NCBI GenBank assembly: GCA_907165275.2
Contig: OU015670.1
Span: 4,801,501 to 4,865,500 of the forward strand
Reading direction: 5' to 3'
DNA length: 64,000 bases
Source: Zygaena filipendulae
Lineage: Eukaryota; Arthropoda; Insecta; Lepidoptera; Zygaenidae
Below, in pieces: positions 24,131 to 36,001 of this stretch; the stretch's first letter is position 1; each line of letters starts with the position of its first letter. The notes below the pieces were generated by a model that saw nothing but the letters and a program-made list of their open reading frames with translations, ran no database searches and had not been told where the DNA came from. Made by a program: the position numbers and the translations under genes.

Positions 24131-27100
24131 AAATAATGTAATAAAATTTTAAACACAAAGTTATCTAGCTCAAAAACGCTATCAAAAAATGGCGCTCTCA
24201 AAAAAAAGCAATTAGCTGCCAGTCCGAAAAAAAGAAAAATAGTTTATCTCGTAAAAAACAGACCGCAGCGTGTCGTGTTTTAAGAGAAAAAATATTTCGA
24301 AAAAAAAGGAACTTATCTTCCCATCTCTGTCTTTTGATGTGTATGGGAGTGAGATAGTAAGTAGAGCATGGGGTGCCTAGTCGAATGCCACACGGTTTTG
24401 TGATGGATGACGTATGATATTATCATTATGCGGTCACTAGCCTAATGTTGACTGTGTGATTCTTATCTAGGGTATGCAGGGTTCCGTAGCAAAAAATAAA
24501 TAATAAACTTTTGTTGAATGGAATATGATTTGCGCTTGATTTGAAACAAAGCTGCTTTGAGCTGATGATAGAGCCGGGATGTAGAGACTGAAACGAGTCG
24601 AATTTGGCCTAGTTTGTTATGTGGCCACGAGTATATAACCTATTTTCCGTTACACATAATGTCGAGGGTCTGAAAATGGAGCCGGAAGACTGGAACTCCC
24701 TGATGGATACTGCGAAGATAGTGGGGTTTCAGTTCATTTATTGCGCGTGGGTGCGTATCGTAAACGCCAACGAGCGAGTCAGCTGTCAGTGAAAAATTAT
24801 CACGTATAGTAGATTCTACATGTGACAACTGGTCACTGAAACTACCGCTTAACTTCCGCGGGGCATGAGGAGGCATGAAATTGGTGGGGGGCGGAGAGTG
24901 TCGCTTTTTGGTAGTACCTAATATTCTGTATTCTTTGCTGGCAGATACAGGAGTAGCGTCGTTTTGCGTTTTTAGTGAGCAGAATAGGGAATAAATGCAG
25001 GTCGTTAAAAATCACTCTATATTTTTTTCCTTTGTTTCTTCACTATCCAGATATTATTCCTAAACAATTATTTTATCTTTTTTTTTTTATTAAAATGTAC
25101 AAAATAAGGAAAGGGAAATTCAACTTCGCGAACTGGTCAGTGGACAGTGGACACTGGTCGAAATAAAACTTGATGTCACCATTCCCGCTCTCTGATTTAT
25201 CGCCGTTGATATTCGTACAACACTTCTGTATGTGACGTCATCAAAGCCCGCGAAATATGGCGGCGCGGCGTTCAAACTGCAGGTCCGATTTTATCGATAT
25301 TCTAAACTTTATTTAAAAAAACTAATTAGAACATTACCAAGAATACTGATTAAAAAATTTATAAAAAATGCAAAGGTACACATTCCGTGTTGGCCCCACT
25401 GAGTTACTATTACTACGTACGCTACGCTAGTAATATTAGTTCAATGGTTGGCCCTCGGATTTATAATGTTATGCGCAAAAAACTAAGCGCCGCATTCCGT
25501 CGCACAAGTGGCGGCGGCTGGCGTCCTGCCCGCCCCCATGCGGGCCGAGCGTGAACCTAACACGTGTTAAAACCACTGTAGACAAGGGTTGCGAAACGAA
25601 GGGTCGCAAGTTGAAAGTCGGGGCCTTTTCACGCTAGAACGAGGCGCCATTGAGTCGGGCAAAGTGGTTTTTGTATAAAAAAAGGGTACCTATACGAGAT
25701 TTGCGATACCACTCAATAAGTTCCAAGGCATATGACACACATATGTGAGAACTGAGAGTAGAAGGGGAAGTAATTAACATCTTAAGGTAAAATTTAAACG
25801 GTTTATCTTACCCTCACGCATTAATCAATAGGCCTAGAATGAAAGTCAGCTGGAAAGAGTGAAGTCATTTCAGCCAAGCAAGTCAGGCTAAAACGGCAGA
25901 GAACGTCTTGTACCTACCTATTATGTTATTACTTATACGTGTTGACTGCTGATGCCTTTGTGTACGTGATACCGAATGGAAGACGCACCTAATTTGGCGC
26001 CGTTTAACACACATATCGATTGGTTTTCTGTCTGAATTGTGAACAAAATTCTAAAAGTAGTTAAGTACATACATATCATATAAAAGTGTTCAAAACTCCT
26101 TAGAAGCATACCAATGTGTGTTTTTTTTAAAGACCTTTGCCTTATAGCCTTTAATAATATAAAGTACAATATGTAAACATCCATATCGGTTCCTTATTGC
26201 TCTTGATGTTTCCTTTTTGACGACGTCCTCTGCCCGATTAGTGTAGGTACTTACTCCGCGGATGATCTTTTTTGACGCATTCTCTCTCACTTATACATGA
26301 CGTTTCTATATAGTTACCTACTAACGTCATCCCAACAAAAACAAGAAATGATCTCTATTTACATATTTAAGCCACTAAATCATATCAACATCTACAAAAA
26401 TATGGTTCTTCTTTAGGTGTATTATCAGAAATTCTAAATCCTATGACAATATTCGTTCAACATCAAGGTTAATTGTTTAAAAATATACCTACGCGTACAA
26501 ATTCGTATTCAAAAGTTTGAACCTATAGATAGGTAATTTAATTTGTCAGCAATTCCAAAATGGCCGCCCACTAACATGGCGGAGCGTCCGCCACTAAGGA
26601 TCAAGTTGGTCCGCGACAATCATATTACGTATACACGAATAATTCATCCAGCAATTACTCTACTACTATGCAACGCATTCGATATCCCGTCCAATCTAAC
26701 CAGTTGGTCTCTGGAGAGCTAAATGTATTGTACAGCCGACCCCCCTCGCGTCCCGCCGTGATGTGTCGGTATTCGTAGGTATATTAATTTTATTAAAACG
26801 GGGTCGGCGACCTTTCTGCATTGTTGACAATTAGGGCGCCATTGAAATGAGATGTCAGTTTGGCCCGACTGATTACTGAGGATTACTGATTCAAATAATA
26901 AAAAAGACAAAGAAATAAACTGCACATTAACTAATATGATTTATTGATTTACAATGATTTGATTTAAAATCTACATTCAAAACGGAAGTAAGCGCAACGT
27001 ATAGGTACGTTCCCTTATGCAATACGAAAATTTTCTGGGAAGAATGCCTAAAGTACCATTGAAAAGATAAATAATAAAGTTTTTCTTGGCTGTACGATAC

Positions 27101-29844
27101 CGGACCCTAGTCCAGTCAGACAGGATCTCACCTCTTTTTTTTTGTTAAACAATAACTTGATATACTTATTCGAAATTTAAATAATGTTAGTCCCGGCAAG
27201 TCTGCATCGCACGCGCCGTTGCACTCGATCATTTCAAACAATAGTGACGTGCACGCAGGAGTCGAAAACCTTTTTGTGGAATAATTCTTCTTTAATCTTT
27301 ACTAAATAATATGATACTATGCTACAGAGAAACTGTCGAAACCAAAGTAAGCCCTGCAGAGGCAAATTTTCTTCTTAAATTCTGAATGTCACGTCAAATC
27401 CCAAGTGCGTGCGCATCACCGCGTGCGAGTTCCCGCGGCTAGTCAATCACTTGACACGTAGTGATGGGTGGGAGACGAGAGTCGATGACGTGTTAATTTT
27501 CATTACTTGTTTTATTGTTTTGTTTATATTGTGCGTTGATTGTTTTAGTTATGCGCCGTTTCGGTGGGTTCGCGGAGACGGATAAAATGGTGACATTACA
27601 ATTGTGTCTCGTAAAGATGTTAATTTATTGTTTTGATAGGAACGCCAGATGTTGTGGAACTTAGCTGCGGACTATATAAGAAAAACTGCCGATATTTTAC
27701 TTGATATAGAAACCATTTATTAATTGATTATTTGACAAACCAATGTCATATTGTTAGGAAACCAGAACATGATGGTAGGTCACTTTCTAGCTACCACTAA
27801 GATTCTACTAAGCCCTAAGCTTCACTTGACAACTAGTTTTCATTCCATGCTCTATACAATCTTTGACCACACCGTTACTTAAAATAAGTTTGTAAACTTC
27901 AGTTTAGCGAATGCGAATCACTAGCTCAGACGCCACTGACTGTGACAGTGAGCGGCTAGGAGTTGACGGGCAGACAATGGCCAGTACTTTTAGCCTAGTC
28001 ACTAGTGTCATGTGAACAACACGCTCGCACGCTCTAAAGCAAATTGCATGGGTTCCCGAACAGAGCCGCAGGCGACAGCTAGTTTATTACAGTAAAATAT
28101 ATTTACATTCTCTGTGCGATTAACAATCAGTACAAAGATTGAATAAAAATAAATTACAGTAGTCTATTTGTTTAGGCACAGTCAACACTGCGTTCATTGA
28201 AACACTGAACTGTCAAAGCAGTTACAACGAATCGCAACTTTATCAGTTTTAACTTAACGTCTACTTTTGATGGTGCCGTACGGAATAGATACAGATAAAA
28301 AACAACATTGATGATAGATAATAAACGTAAATTAGAAAAAATAAAAAGTCAGAAGTACGCAGCGTTCGTGAACGAGCAATGAATGTTGGGAGTGAAGAAT
28401 TTAAGATTGGTATCTCGCGGGTCGGGTTACGGACAGCGGTTTAGAACCTGCGGTATACCTACACGACTAACTACTTATTACTAGCAAGCGGTTTCACGCA
28501 GGTGAATGACAATTTTTTACCCGACACTATTTCGATGAAACGAAGCATACATTTTTGTTCCAAGCAAACCTATAATCTACTCTTTAATACATAGAATGTC
28601 TTGAATCTATCTATATAAAAAGGGCAAGAAAATTCGTCCAGTAGTTTATCGGAGGTTGGCGTGATACACATAGTACAAAAAATTCAAAAACTTCCAACTT
28701 TCACATTCAAGTGTGTTAAACTGATAGTTACATGAATAAAATACTGTTGTATGTATAATATTAGTAGAATGATTTTTTATAAATTCAAACTTAAGTTATT
28801 ACATTAAGAGCTGGATTGCGTATTCATCTGATAATCCATTTACTTGCTTACGGTTTTTAAACTTTTTTCTAAGGTTTACTGAGGTTTTTCTATTAACTAC
28901 TATCTGAGGATTGAAAAATCATCCCCAAGTCTTATGAAAATGTTGTCAAACCCTGACTTCGTTATGACTCCGTGCGTCTGCGAGTTGCCCGTAACTAGAG
29001 AAACTATAAGAATATGAGTAAAAGAATTTGATACGGTATCGTTCGTAAATGGTGGAAACTTGCTATTCAGTTTAGTGTGCCTACTGCCTTCTGATATTTC
29101 AATGACAGATTTTTTAACGTTATACGAGTAAGGTTGTTTTACGTGTCATATTATAATAACGAGTAGGTATCTAGTAAATATTTTTGTTTAAATGTCAGTT
29201 TTAGATAAAAAGTATCATAACCTCAATGATGGAGTCTACTGTCTATACTAATAGGTATATGAGCCTTCTTTGATGTAAGTTTGAATGTAGGGGGGGGGGA
29301 TAATCTGGAACTAGTGCACTGATTCTAAAAATTCGGGTATAAAGCTTTAGCATCCCTGAGTGACATATACGTATGATACTTTTTAGATTTTCCAGGACAA
29401 TTGAAGCAGAAGAAGGTATAAGGTCCATATTAATATCAAACACCCTCCTTTTAATACCTACATAGAATGTCATTATCAAACACTATTCAACTGGATACAC
29501 TTAGAAGCCTGTTTGGTAATTTTGGTTATTTATTTATTATTTATTAGAGACCTATTATTACTTATCTTGTCTATTCAAAAGCGCCTGTAAAGGATTAATT
29601 GAATAAAAACATTATTTATTTGTCGTTATAAAATTTTTCAGTAGGTACAGAATCTTGAGAGTTGAGTAGTTGACCGGCCCTTGAGTAGCGATTCTACATA
29701 CGGACTTTTGGATTGCTCAATTTACCTCTCTCAAGGGGCCGAGATTAAGTATTTAAGTCTCACTATTATGTAAAATAGGTTACATTTATAAAGCGTGTGC
29801 TTCCGTTTAGTACGCATCAGTGATATAAGATTTAGGAGCATTAA
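24131..29844. other. Repeat-poor interval with GC-rich patches
   Basis: Apart from short GTTCCGTAGC (24479) and GACAGCTAG (28074) fragments, few known repeats are visible. GC-rich patches occur at 25460-25560 and 26560-26610. Motifs seen are TGACGTCA (25233-25240), AATATGGCGGC (25254-25264) and AACATGGCGGA (26573-26583), the latter two matching the YY1/Pleiohomeotic consensus. There is no ORF with a family signature. A regulatory role is inference. Confidence 0.35.
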
Positions 29845-30284
29845 GGGCCACTTATACTACTATGGATATACAGCGCGGCTGTGGGTCACGTCACGACGTG
29901 CACGCATTCGCGTAGCTATAGGCCCTATTGTATAGAGACTCAATTTGGGGGGGGTGGGGGGGCTGTCGATTACAATTTTATGTAACCGTGGTTATTTTTG
30001 TTATCTGTTATTTTTTTTTCTCCCATTAGGGCGATCATAATTGTGACGCTTAGAAATAAAGAGTAAAAGTACCTACTCTCCTCATTACCAAAATGGCCTC
30101 TTTCGTCACTGCCCACCCTGCCCCTCCTTCTAAAATCTAATCTTCAATTAAATGCTAAATACTATTAAACAGTGAATCTTCAAAACTTTTTGGTTTAGAG
30201 AGCGACAAACACAATCGCCAGTGTCATTTTTGGAGTCACTGCCAAGTTGAGATGCGCAGCCGCGCTGTGTAATGCACGGGGCCT
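29845..30284. mobile_element. Possible piggyBac-type MITE between TTAA sites
   Basis: TTAA flanks both sides (29841-29844 and 30285-30288). Subterminal ACAGCGCGGCTG (29870-29881) and its exact complement (30257-30268) are inverted. The outermost ends (GGGCC / GGCCT) match poorly, so the call is tentative. Confidence 0.45.
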
Positions 30285-30524
30285 TTAACGATCATGGAAG
30301 TTGATTGCATGAATGGAGATAATACTAATATAAAGCATGACGTGAGCTTTATCAAATATTTAAAGAGGGAATTAGGTTAAGTCTGGTCTCCGTTGCGACG
30401 GCACGTTGATGGATGTTGGATTACAATAGGGTTACAATATGTGCGCTTGGGTACTTCGAACATTGACGGAAATAGAAATGAAATTAATTTTTTCACGTCT
30501 CCGAGATAATTATAATAAAACTAA

Positions 30525-30939
30525 GGTCCGTATTCCAGAAGGTGACTCAGATCACTTTTCTCTTGAGATCAGTTTTAAGCTCAAATCATAACTCAAGCGT
30601 ACATCTTATTATAGAATGCATTTTAAGTTCTAATCACTTGAAACTAGTCTTTAGTAGAGACTCTGAACTCTGATTGGTTCTGATCACTTGAAACTAGTCT
30701 TGAGTAGAGATTTTGAACTCTGATTGGTTGAGTGATCTTGACATGACAGACGTAAACAAAGATCAAATCTTTGCTTGAGTATAGATTAGTACTTAAGCGT
30801 CGTTCTAGAATAAGGAAATAACTCAGCTGATTGTTGATTTATGAATCTCGTTTCAAGTAAGGTTCTAAAATTAAAGCTTAACTTGAAATTAGTTTTAAAA
30901 CTAGATTCATGACTTGAGTAACCTTTTGGAATACGGACC
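30525..30939. mobile_element. PIF/Harbinger-type MITE, 415 bp, TAA target duplication
   Basis: The ends GGTCCGTATTCCAGAAGGTG and (complement) GGTCCGTATTCCAAAAGGTT are flanked by TAA at 30522-30524 and 30940-30942. Three-base TWA duplications are typical of PIF/Harbinger. Inside, a unit of about 52 bp containing ATCACTTGAAACTAGTCTT and GAACTCTGATTGGTT is tandemly duplicated (about 30634-30730). Confidence 0.8.
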
Positions 30940-32470
30940 TAAGTTTAAATTAACAAACATTTTAAAACAGGACAGAAAATACAAACTAGGTATTAATAAA
31001 AACATAGAAATACCGTTCAAGAGTCAGTCAGGCTTGACCAATTTAGGGTTCCAATAAAAAACGAAATACTAAATACTAAATTAAACAAGGTCAAATGGAC
31101 CTTAAAAAATTACTTTTTTTTCGCAAATATGTATGTATTATGTAATGTATTACCTTTGTATTATGCGAGGGAAAAACCAGCGGTTATTCTTTAGGTTTTA
31201 TTACACCCAGTACCTAGTATCTACCTATTAGCTCTTTTAAAATCAAAATTTTATAGATAGGTACCTACGCGATAGCCTTTTCTTCGTCGTTGATCCTGTG
31301 TAATTTATTTTATTCTTTCATATATCAGAAAAGACTGATGAAAATTTACCACTCCGAAGATCGCGGTGGCCAGCGCTATTTTTAACCGACTTCCAAAAAA
31401 GCAGAAGGTTCTCAATACGACTGTATTTCTTTTTCTTCTTTAACTGTGGCTGTCTGTGATTATAATTCTGCTAGTGACAATGTTTTTTCAGTAATAAAGA
31501 CCAGTTCTTTTACTTATTTAATCCTATGACAATGTTAGATTGTTCCCCAAGTTAGAACCTACCAAAATCAGTTTCTTGCTCCGACTAAACAAATTGATGC
31601 TGAATGGAATATACGAACGCGACACGCGTGTACTCGTTGCTTGCGACTTCCACCCGACAACAACCGGAGCGCTATTGAATCGGCATGTCGGAACGAGATA
31701 AGTTTTGACATAATTATGATGGATAGCCAGCGCAGCGCTGGTATTTTATTGTCAGATCTGTGACTAGCAAGTAGGTGAGTAGGTAGGTAGTACTTTCGTA
31801 AATTTAAATTTTTAACACATCAGTGTTACTTACTTACTTCCATGCAAAGTACCTACCTATGTATATGACACCGGCAAATTGAATGAAAATAGATTTTGAT
31901 GTAAAATTAAGTATATTACATTTCATCTAATCTACATTTCACTCCTTTTTAAATGAAATGTCATATCTTAGTAGATACTAGATGATTTATTTCAGCAAGT
32001 ACTTAGCGCTCGCGTGCCTGTATGGAGCTCCTTAAATCTTAAAGTTAAGCGCGACAGTGGCTAGATTCAACTGCAATAATTACCTTAGATGGTAATTTTA
32101 GAGGAAAGTTTAGTCTACAATACCTCATCAGAAGTGGGATTCAGTTATACATTACCGATCGCAGCCAATCACCGCTCGTCAGCAATTGCGTTAGCTGCTC
32201 CTGGTTGTACTGGCGTGAACATAAATGAAATAATATAGCACTAAGTCTTCCCCGCGGTTTTACCCACTGTTTCGAAACTCCCTAGAGAACTCTTTTCACT
32301 GGGAACAAAGAATAGATAATAATATGTGTTATCGAAATCCATGCCACGAACATCCACACATCCAGTATTCAAGTTTTTATTGCTAAGTGAAGGTACTTGT
32401 ATTAGTTATATTAATATACTTAAAATTATAAGTAGAATTAGTAAAATCAAGTCCAATATTTCGTTCAAAC

Positions 32471-33195
32471 CTCAGACGAAATAAAAAGTCAAGACGGAGC
32501 GCTGTGAACAACGAAGTGAAGCCGATAAAACTACGCCTCGGCGTGTACATGCACAGTTACACGCACACACATATAACGAAACTACGCCTTACCTTGTCAG
32601 TCGAGCTATTCCGACGCGCGGAGTGTCACGCTGTAATAATTCCTATTTTTTAAAGAAAAAATGCCGAATTTTGTAGTGAGAGGGTGTAAAAACCAATCTT
32701 CGAAAAATAAAAAGCAGGATAGAACCACATTTTTAATAAAATATCAATTTTATTAATTTATGACAACTTGGAACACAAAACCTCCACAACTTTCTTAAGT
32801 GTTGCTACTAGTGAGCGTCACAATAGTCCCCGTTTTTTGGGTAAGTTAATGTGACCAGGAACGTAATGTAACACGTTCATTTACCTATATCGATTTTAAC
32901 TTTTAATATTCATAAAATTAATGTAAGTGTAAATAGGCGTTAATTTTTATTTTCCATGTTTTATCATAACTTCGAAACCTATATTTTTAAGGTTCTCGAA
33001 TATACAACCGAGGTATACAACTTAAAAAAATACTAAATTGTTATTTATTTATTTATTCATCCTTCTAGAACTTAGACAAGTTTGGGTAATAAGTTTTCAC
33101 TGCACGGCAACACTTACTAAATGCCCACATGTTCATGAAACCGGCTTAACTTTTTTGTTGACAGCGCTCCGTCTTGAGTTTTTATTTCGTCTGAG
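32471..33195 (+). mobile_element. Non-autonomous P-superfamily transposon, 725 bp, perfect 8-bp TSD
   Basis: The terminal inverted repeats start CTCAGACGAAATAAAAA and run to about 45 bp (…GACGGAGCGCTGT). GTTCAAAC is present immediately outside both ends (32463-32470 and 33196-33203). An 8-bp duplication is the P-element hallmark, and the element still holds a reading frame resembling the start of a THAP domain (32661). The rest of a transposase is absent. Confidence 0.85.
32661..32756 (+). pseudogene. THAP-like N-terminal remnant of a P-type transposase
   Basis: ATG at 32661 opens a 31-codon frame, MPNFVVRGCKNQSSKNKKQD then RTTF and an AT-rich run to a stop. THAP DNA-binding domains of P-type transposases start in this way, with a C-x4-C pair that binds zinc. 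Here residue 9 is the second Cys, but residue 4, where the first should be, is Phe. The frame ends before the later Cys and His ligands. It is a dead fragment with the start context retained; spliced forms are unlikely. Confidence 0.55.
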
Positions 33196-33269
33196 GTTCA
33201 AACTTATTAAACACCCAGAGAAAAATTTAGAGCAAAGCAAACTAATGAACCACCGCCCACCAGTAGTAA

Positions 33270-33471
33270 TCCTTACATATTATAAAAAAGTCCTCGGCTG
33301 GGTCTGTCTGTCTGCTCGCGATAAACTCGAAAACTACTGAACGGATTTTCATGCGGTTTTCACCAATAGATAGAGTGATTCTAAAGAAAGGTTTATAGGT
33401 ACCTATATTTTATCCTGAAATTCCCGCGGAACTCCGAAATTCCCACGGGTGAAACCGCGGGGGACAGCTAG
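33270..33471 (+). mobile_element. Helitron-like element, complete ends (202 bp)
   Basis: A|TCCTTACATATTATAAAAAAG at the left; CACGGGTGAAACCGCGGGGG-ACAGCTAG|T at the right. It lies between the two P-superfamily elements. Confidence 0.8.
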
Positions 33472-33941
33472 TTAATTAATAAAATGAAAAGAATTAGACA
33501 ATTTAAAAAGAAAAAAAAATTAACTCAGAACAATAAATTAAGGCGAATTACTTTTTATTTTAAACACAAAATATTTCCACGCTTTTGACAGGATTTCTCG
33601 ATACAGAAACAATTAACGTAACTGACACCTTCCCCTCAAAAGCTCTACCAGTAACTTTTTCTCGCGACGGTACAAGGCAAAGGCGCGCGTGTCGTCCGCC
33701 AATCACAATTGTGCGTACCCTCCTGTGCAATAACCGGTACAACTCCACAGCTGGCCACCGCTAAATGGATGTCCATTTGATTTTAATTGATTCTTCCATT
33801 CTTCTCTACTCGTACATTTTAATTCCATCAAGTTGGCAATGTTCGACCTTCATGGTTTCCTTTCAGCATTATACGATCATGTTTAGCTCGTTGCCGTTGA
33901 ACGACAATTTTATAAAGAAAAGTTTACTTGCTGTTTCCCAC

Positions 33942-34176
33942 CTCAGACCAAATAAAAACTAAAGACGGAACGTCTCGAACAACGAAATGAAGCCGATTGC
34001 GTATGCATGTGGTGATTAGGAAAGTGTATGGATTTGCATAGTTTACTTAGGATTTATGGTGTCTTTTTCTTGTAAGTGTGTGCGTGTTTCTGTGTACGTG
34101 CACGGCGATGGTGTCTTTTTCCTGGCTTCACTTGTTTGTTCTACGCGGTCCGTCTTTAGTTTTTATTTGGTCTGAG
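33942..34176. mobile_element. P-superfamily MITE, 235 bp, perfect 8-bp TSD
   Basis: CTCAGACCAAATAAAAACTA (left) and the complement CTCAGACCAAATAAAAACTA (right) form matching ends, and similarity extends about 50 bp to GAACAA…GAAGCC. The duplication TTTCCCAC occurs at 33934-33941 and 34177-34184. The termini are clearly related to the element at 32471-33195; there is no coding content. Confidence 0.85.
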
Positions 34177-35240
34177 TTTCCCACGTGGATTTTAGCATTC
34201 CTTCGAGAGCTCTATGCTCGGGTTCTCCCCATATAAACATGATATAAACCTGGCATTGATCTCATTTTGTATTTAGTAGGAAAGTGGGAATCTCGTCCTT
34301 GTTTAAAAAAATATTATAAATATGGCGAAATGGTTTTTATAATGATCTAATTAGGAAACAAAAAGCAGGGAATTACACTTGCTGGTTCGTTTAACAGCGA
34401 AAAAGCTACCTAAATCATCACAGGACACTAGAAGTACTCTGAACAGCCATTCGCAGGAGCACAATGAAAAAAAAAACACTTAACTACTTGATAAAAAAAC
34501 TATACAATTCCAGAATAGAATTTTGAAAAAATTAAAGGTACAGTCGGCAAAATAGTTTAACAGATAGATCTGTTGTTGCACCTTATTACTACTGCAACAA
34601 GATTCAACTGTAAAAATTGTTAAGCTACATACTTACGATGCAGACTTGACGCGACCCTACTTTGCCGGTTCAAGTAGGTATACAGAAAAAAAAAAATAGT
34701 TCCGATTGTATTCCATGCCTTTTGAATATTTTAATTTTAGAAAAAAAAACACTGTCACGCGCACAATAAAATTACGACATAGGTCACTCGGAAGGGTTCT
34801 GCATATATTTTAATACCTTTAATTAAATTCTGAAATATTTTGATTTGGGTTAGACACATAGATGAAATGTTTCGACATTCAAAATCCGTGCATAGCACGC
34901 GGTAGATTTGTAAGTTAATTAAACTTATTTGATTAAGCTAAGAACTATAATTATTTACATATTAATAGGTAGATCATTTTTGCTATATTCCGGCTGGCTT
35001 TAGAAAGAAAGTTTTTTTTTTTGTTCGGCAGTCGGCACGCTGCACTCCGCCCATAGTGTTTCGCGTCTCCATGGATAAATACTGGGAGACAATTTGCGAC
35101 ATACTATATACTTAATGCTTTTAGTGAGAGAGGTTACGATGGTTTTTTTTATGTAGAGCCAATATACACAGATCAAAAAGATTTTCTCTGCAGCGTGCGT
35201 CAAAGTTCACATTTTTAGATTAAATTATTATTAATCCAAT

Positions 35241-35568
35241 GGGCATGTTGACTAATTTTTTTTTTTAGTCCGTCTTGTAGATTATTTAAAAAATATTGGA
35301 CACGTATTTTTTCTTTTTTTACGCAATCAAAAAATTACGGTGATATATTCCTTGAGTTGAAATTTCGCGTGACGTCACTATTCTGACAGTTTGTATGGCA
35401 GTTTTTGCGGTTAGTGACGTCACGACCCCCTGACCCTAAACTTTAATGTGCTTTATTTCTGTATATTTTAATTTATTTGAAAAAGCAAAAAATACGTGTC
35501 TATTCTTTTTTAATTTTCTAAAAGACGGACTAATTAAAATTTTGATTTTTAAAAGTTGTCAACATCCC
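35241..35568. mobile_element. CRE-bearing MITE, copy A
   Basis: The outer ends GGGCATGTTGAC / GTCAACATCCC and inner AGTCCGTCTTGTAGA / AAAAGACGGACT plus GGACACGTATTTTTT / AAAAAATACGTGTC form nested inverted repeats. The centre has two GTGACGTCAC palindromes (TGACGTCA at 35370-35377 and 35415-35422). Other copies are at 44757, 50085 and 63752. Confidence 0.8.
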
Positions 35569-35776
35569 TATAATCATTTTAATCTAAAAAATAAGTAAAT
35601 TTTTTTTTACGATTTTTTTTAATATTTGAACTTAAAATCGTCTGTTTGTAAAACTCACTAACACTTAAAATAAGAATTGCCTTTCGAGCGTCGATACGTA
35701 ATGCAAAGTTTGTGAAAAGTACTCATGGCAACAAAACAAACTAGCCCAAATTCGACTGTCCCTAGATTCTGCCTAA

Positions 35777-36001
35777 AGGCGGAAACACACTTGTGACGTG
35801 TCGTGTTGTGTCGCGAGTCGCGAGTCGCGACAGAAGCATATCGGTTTCATACATTTAGTATAGTTAGAGAGTAGAGACATATTATTTGTTTGTTGTGTCG
35901 TGTTGTGGCGCATTCTGTTGTGGTGCGTCTCTAACCATACTAAATGTATGAAACAGATATGCTTCTGTGGCAACACACGACACATAAATGTGTTTTCGCC
36001 T
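35777..36001. mobile_element. Foldback MITE with about 95-bp arms and TAA target duplication
   Basis: The left arm AGGCGGAAACACACTTGTG… through CAGAAGCATATCGGTTTCAT-ACATTTAGTATAGTTAGAGA pairs with the complement of the right arm. TAA flanks it at 35774-35776 and 36002-36004, as in PIF/Harbinger elements. The left arm carries repeated CGCGAGT units (35812-35830). Confidence 0.75.

Noticed and set aside
34535..34675. Possible MITE with AGTCGGCAAAATAG / CTACTTTGCCGG ends
   Set aside because: The ends match only weakly and no target duplication or second copy was seen.
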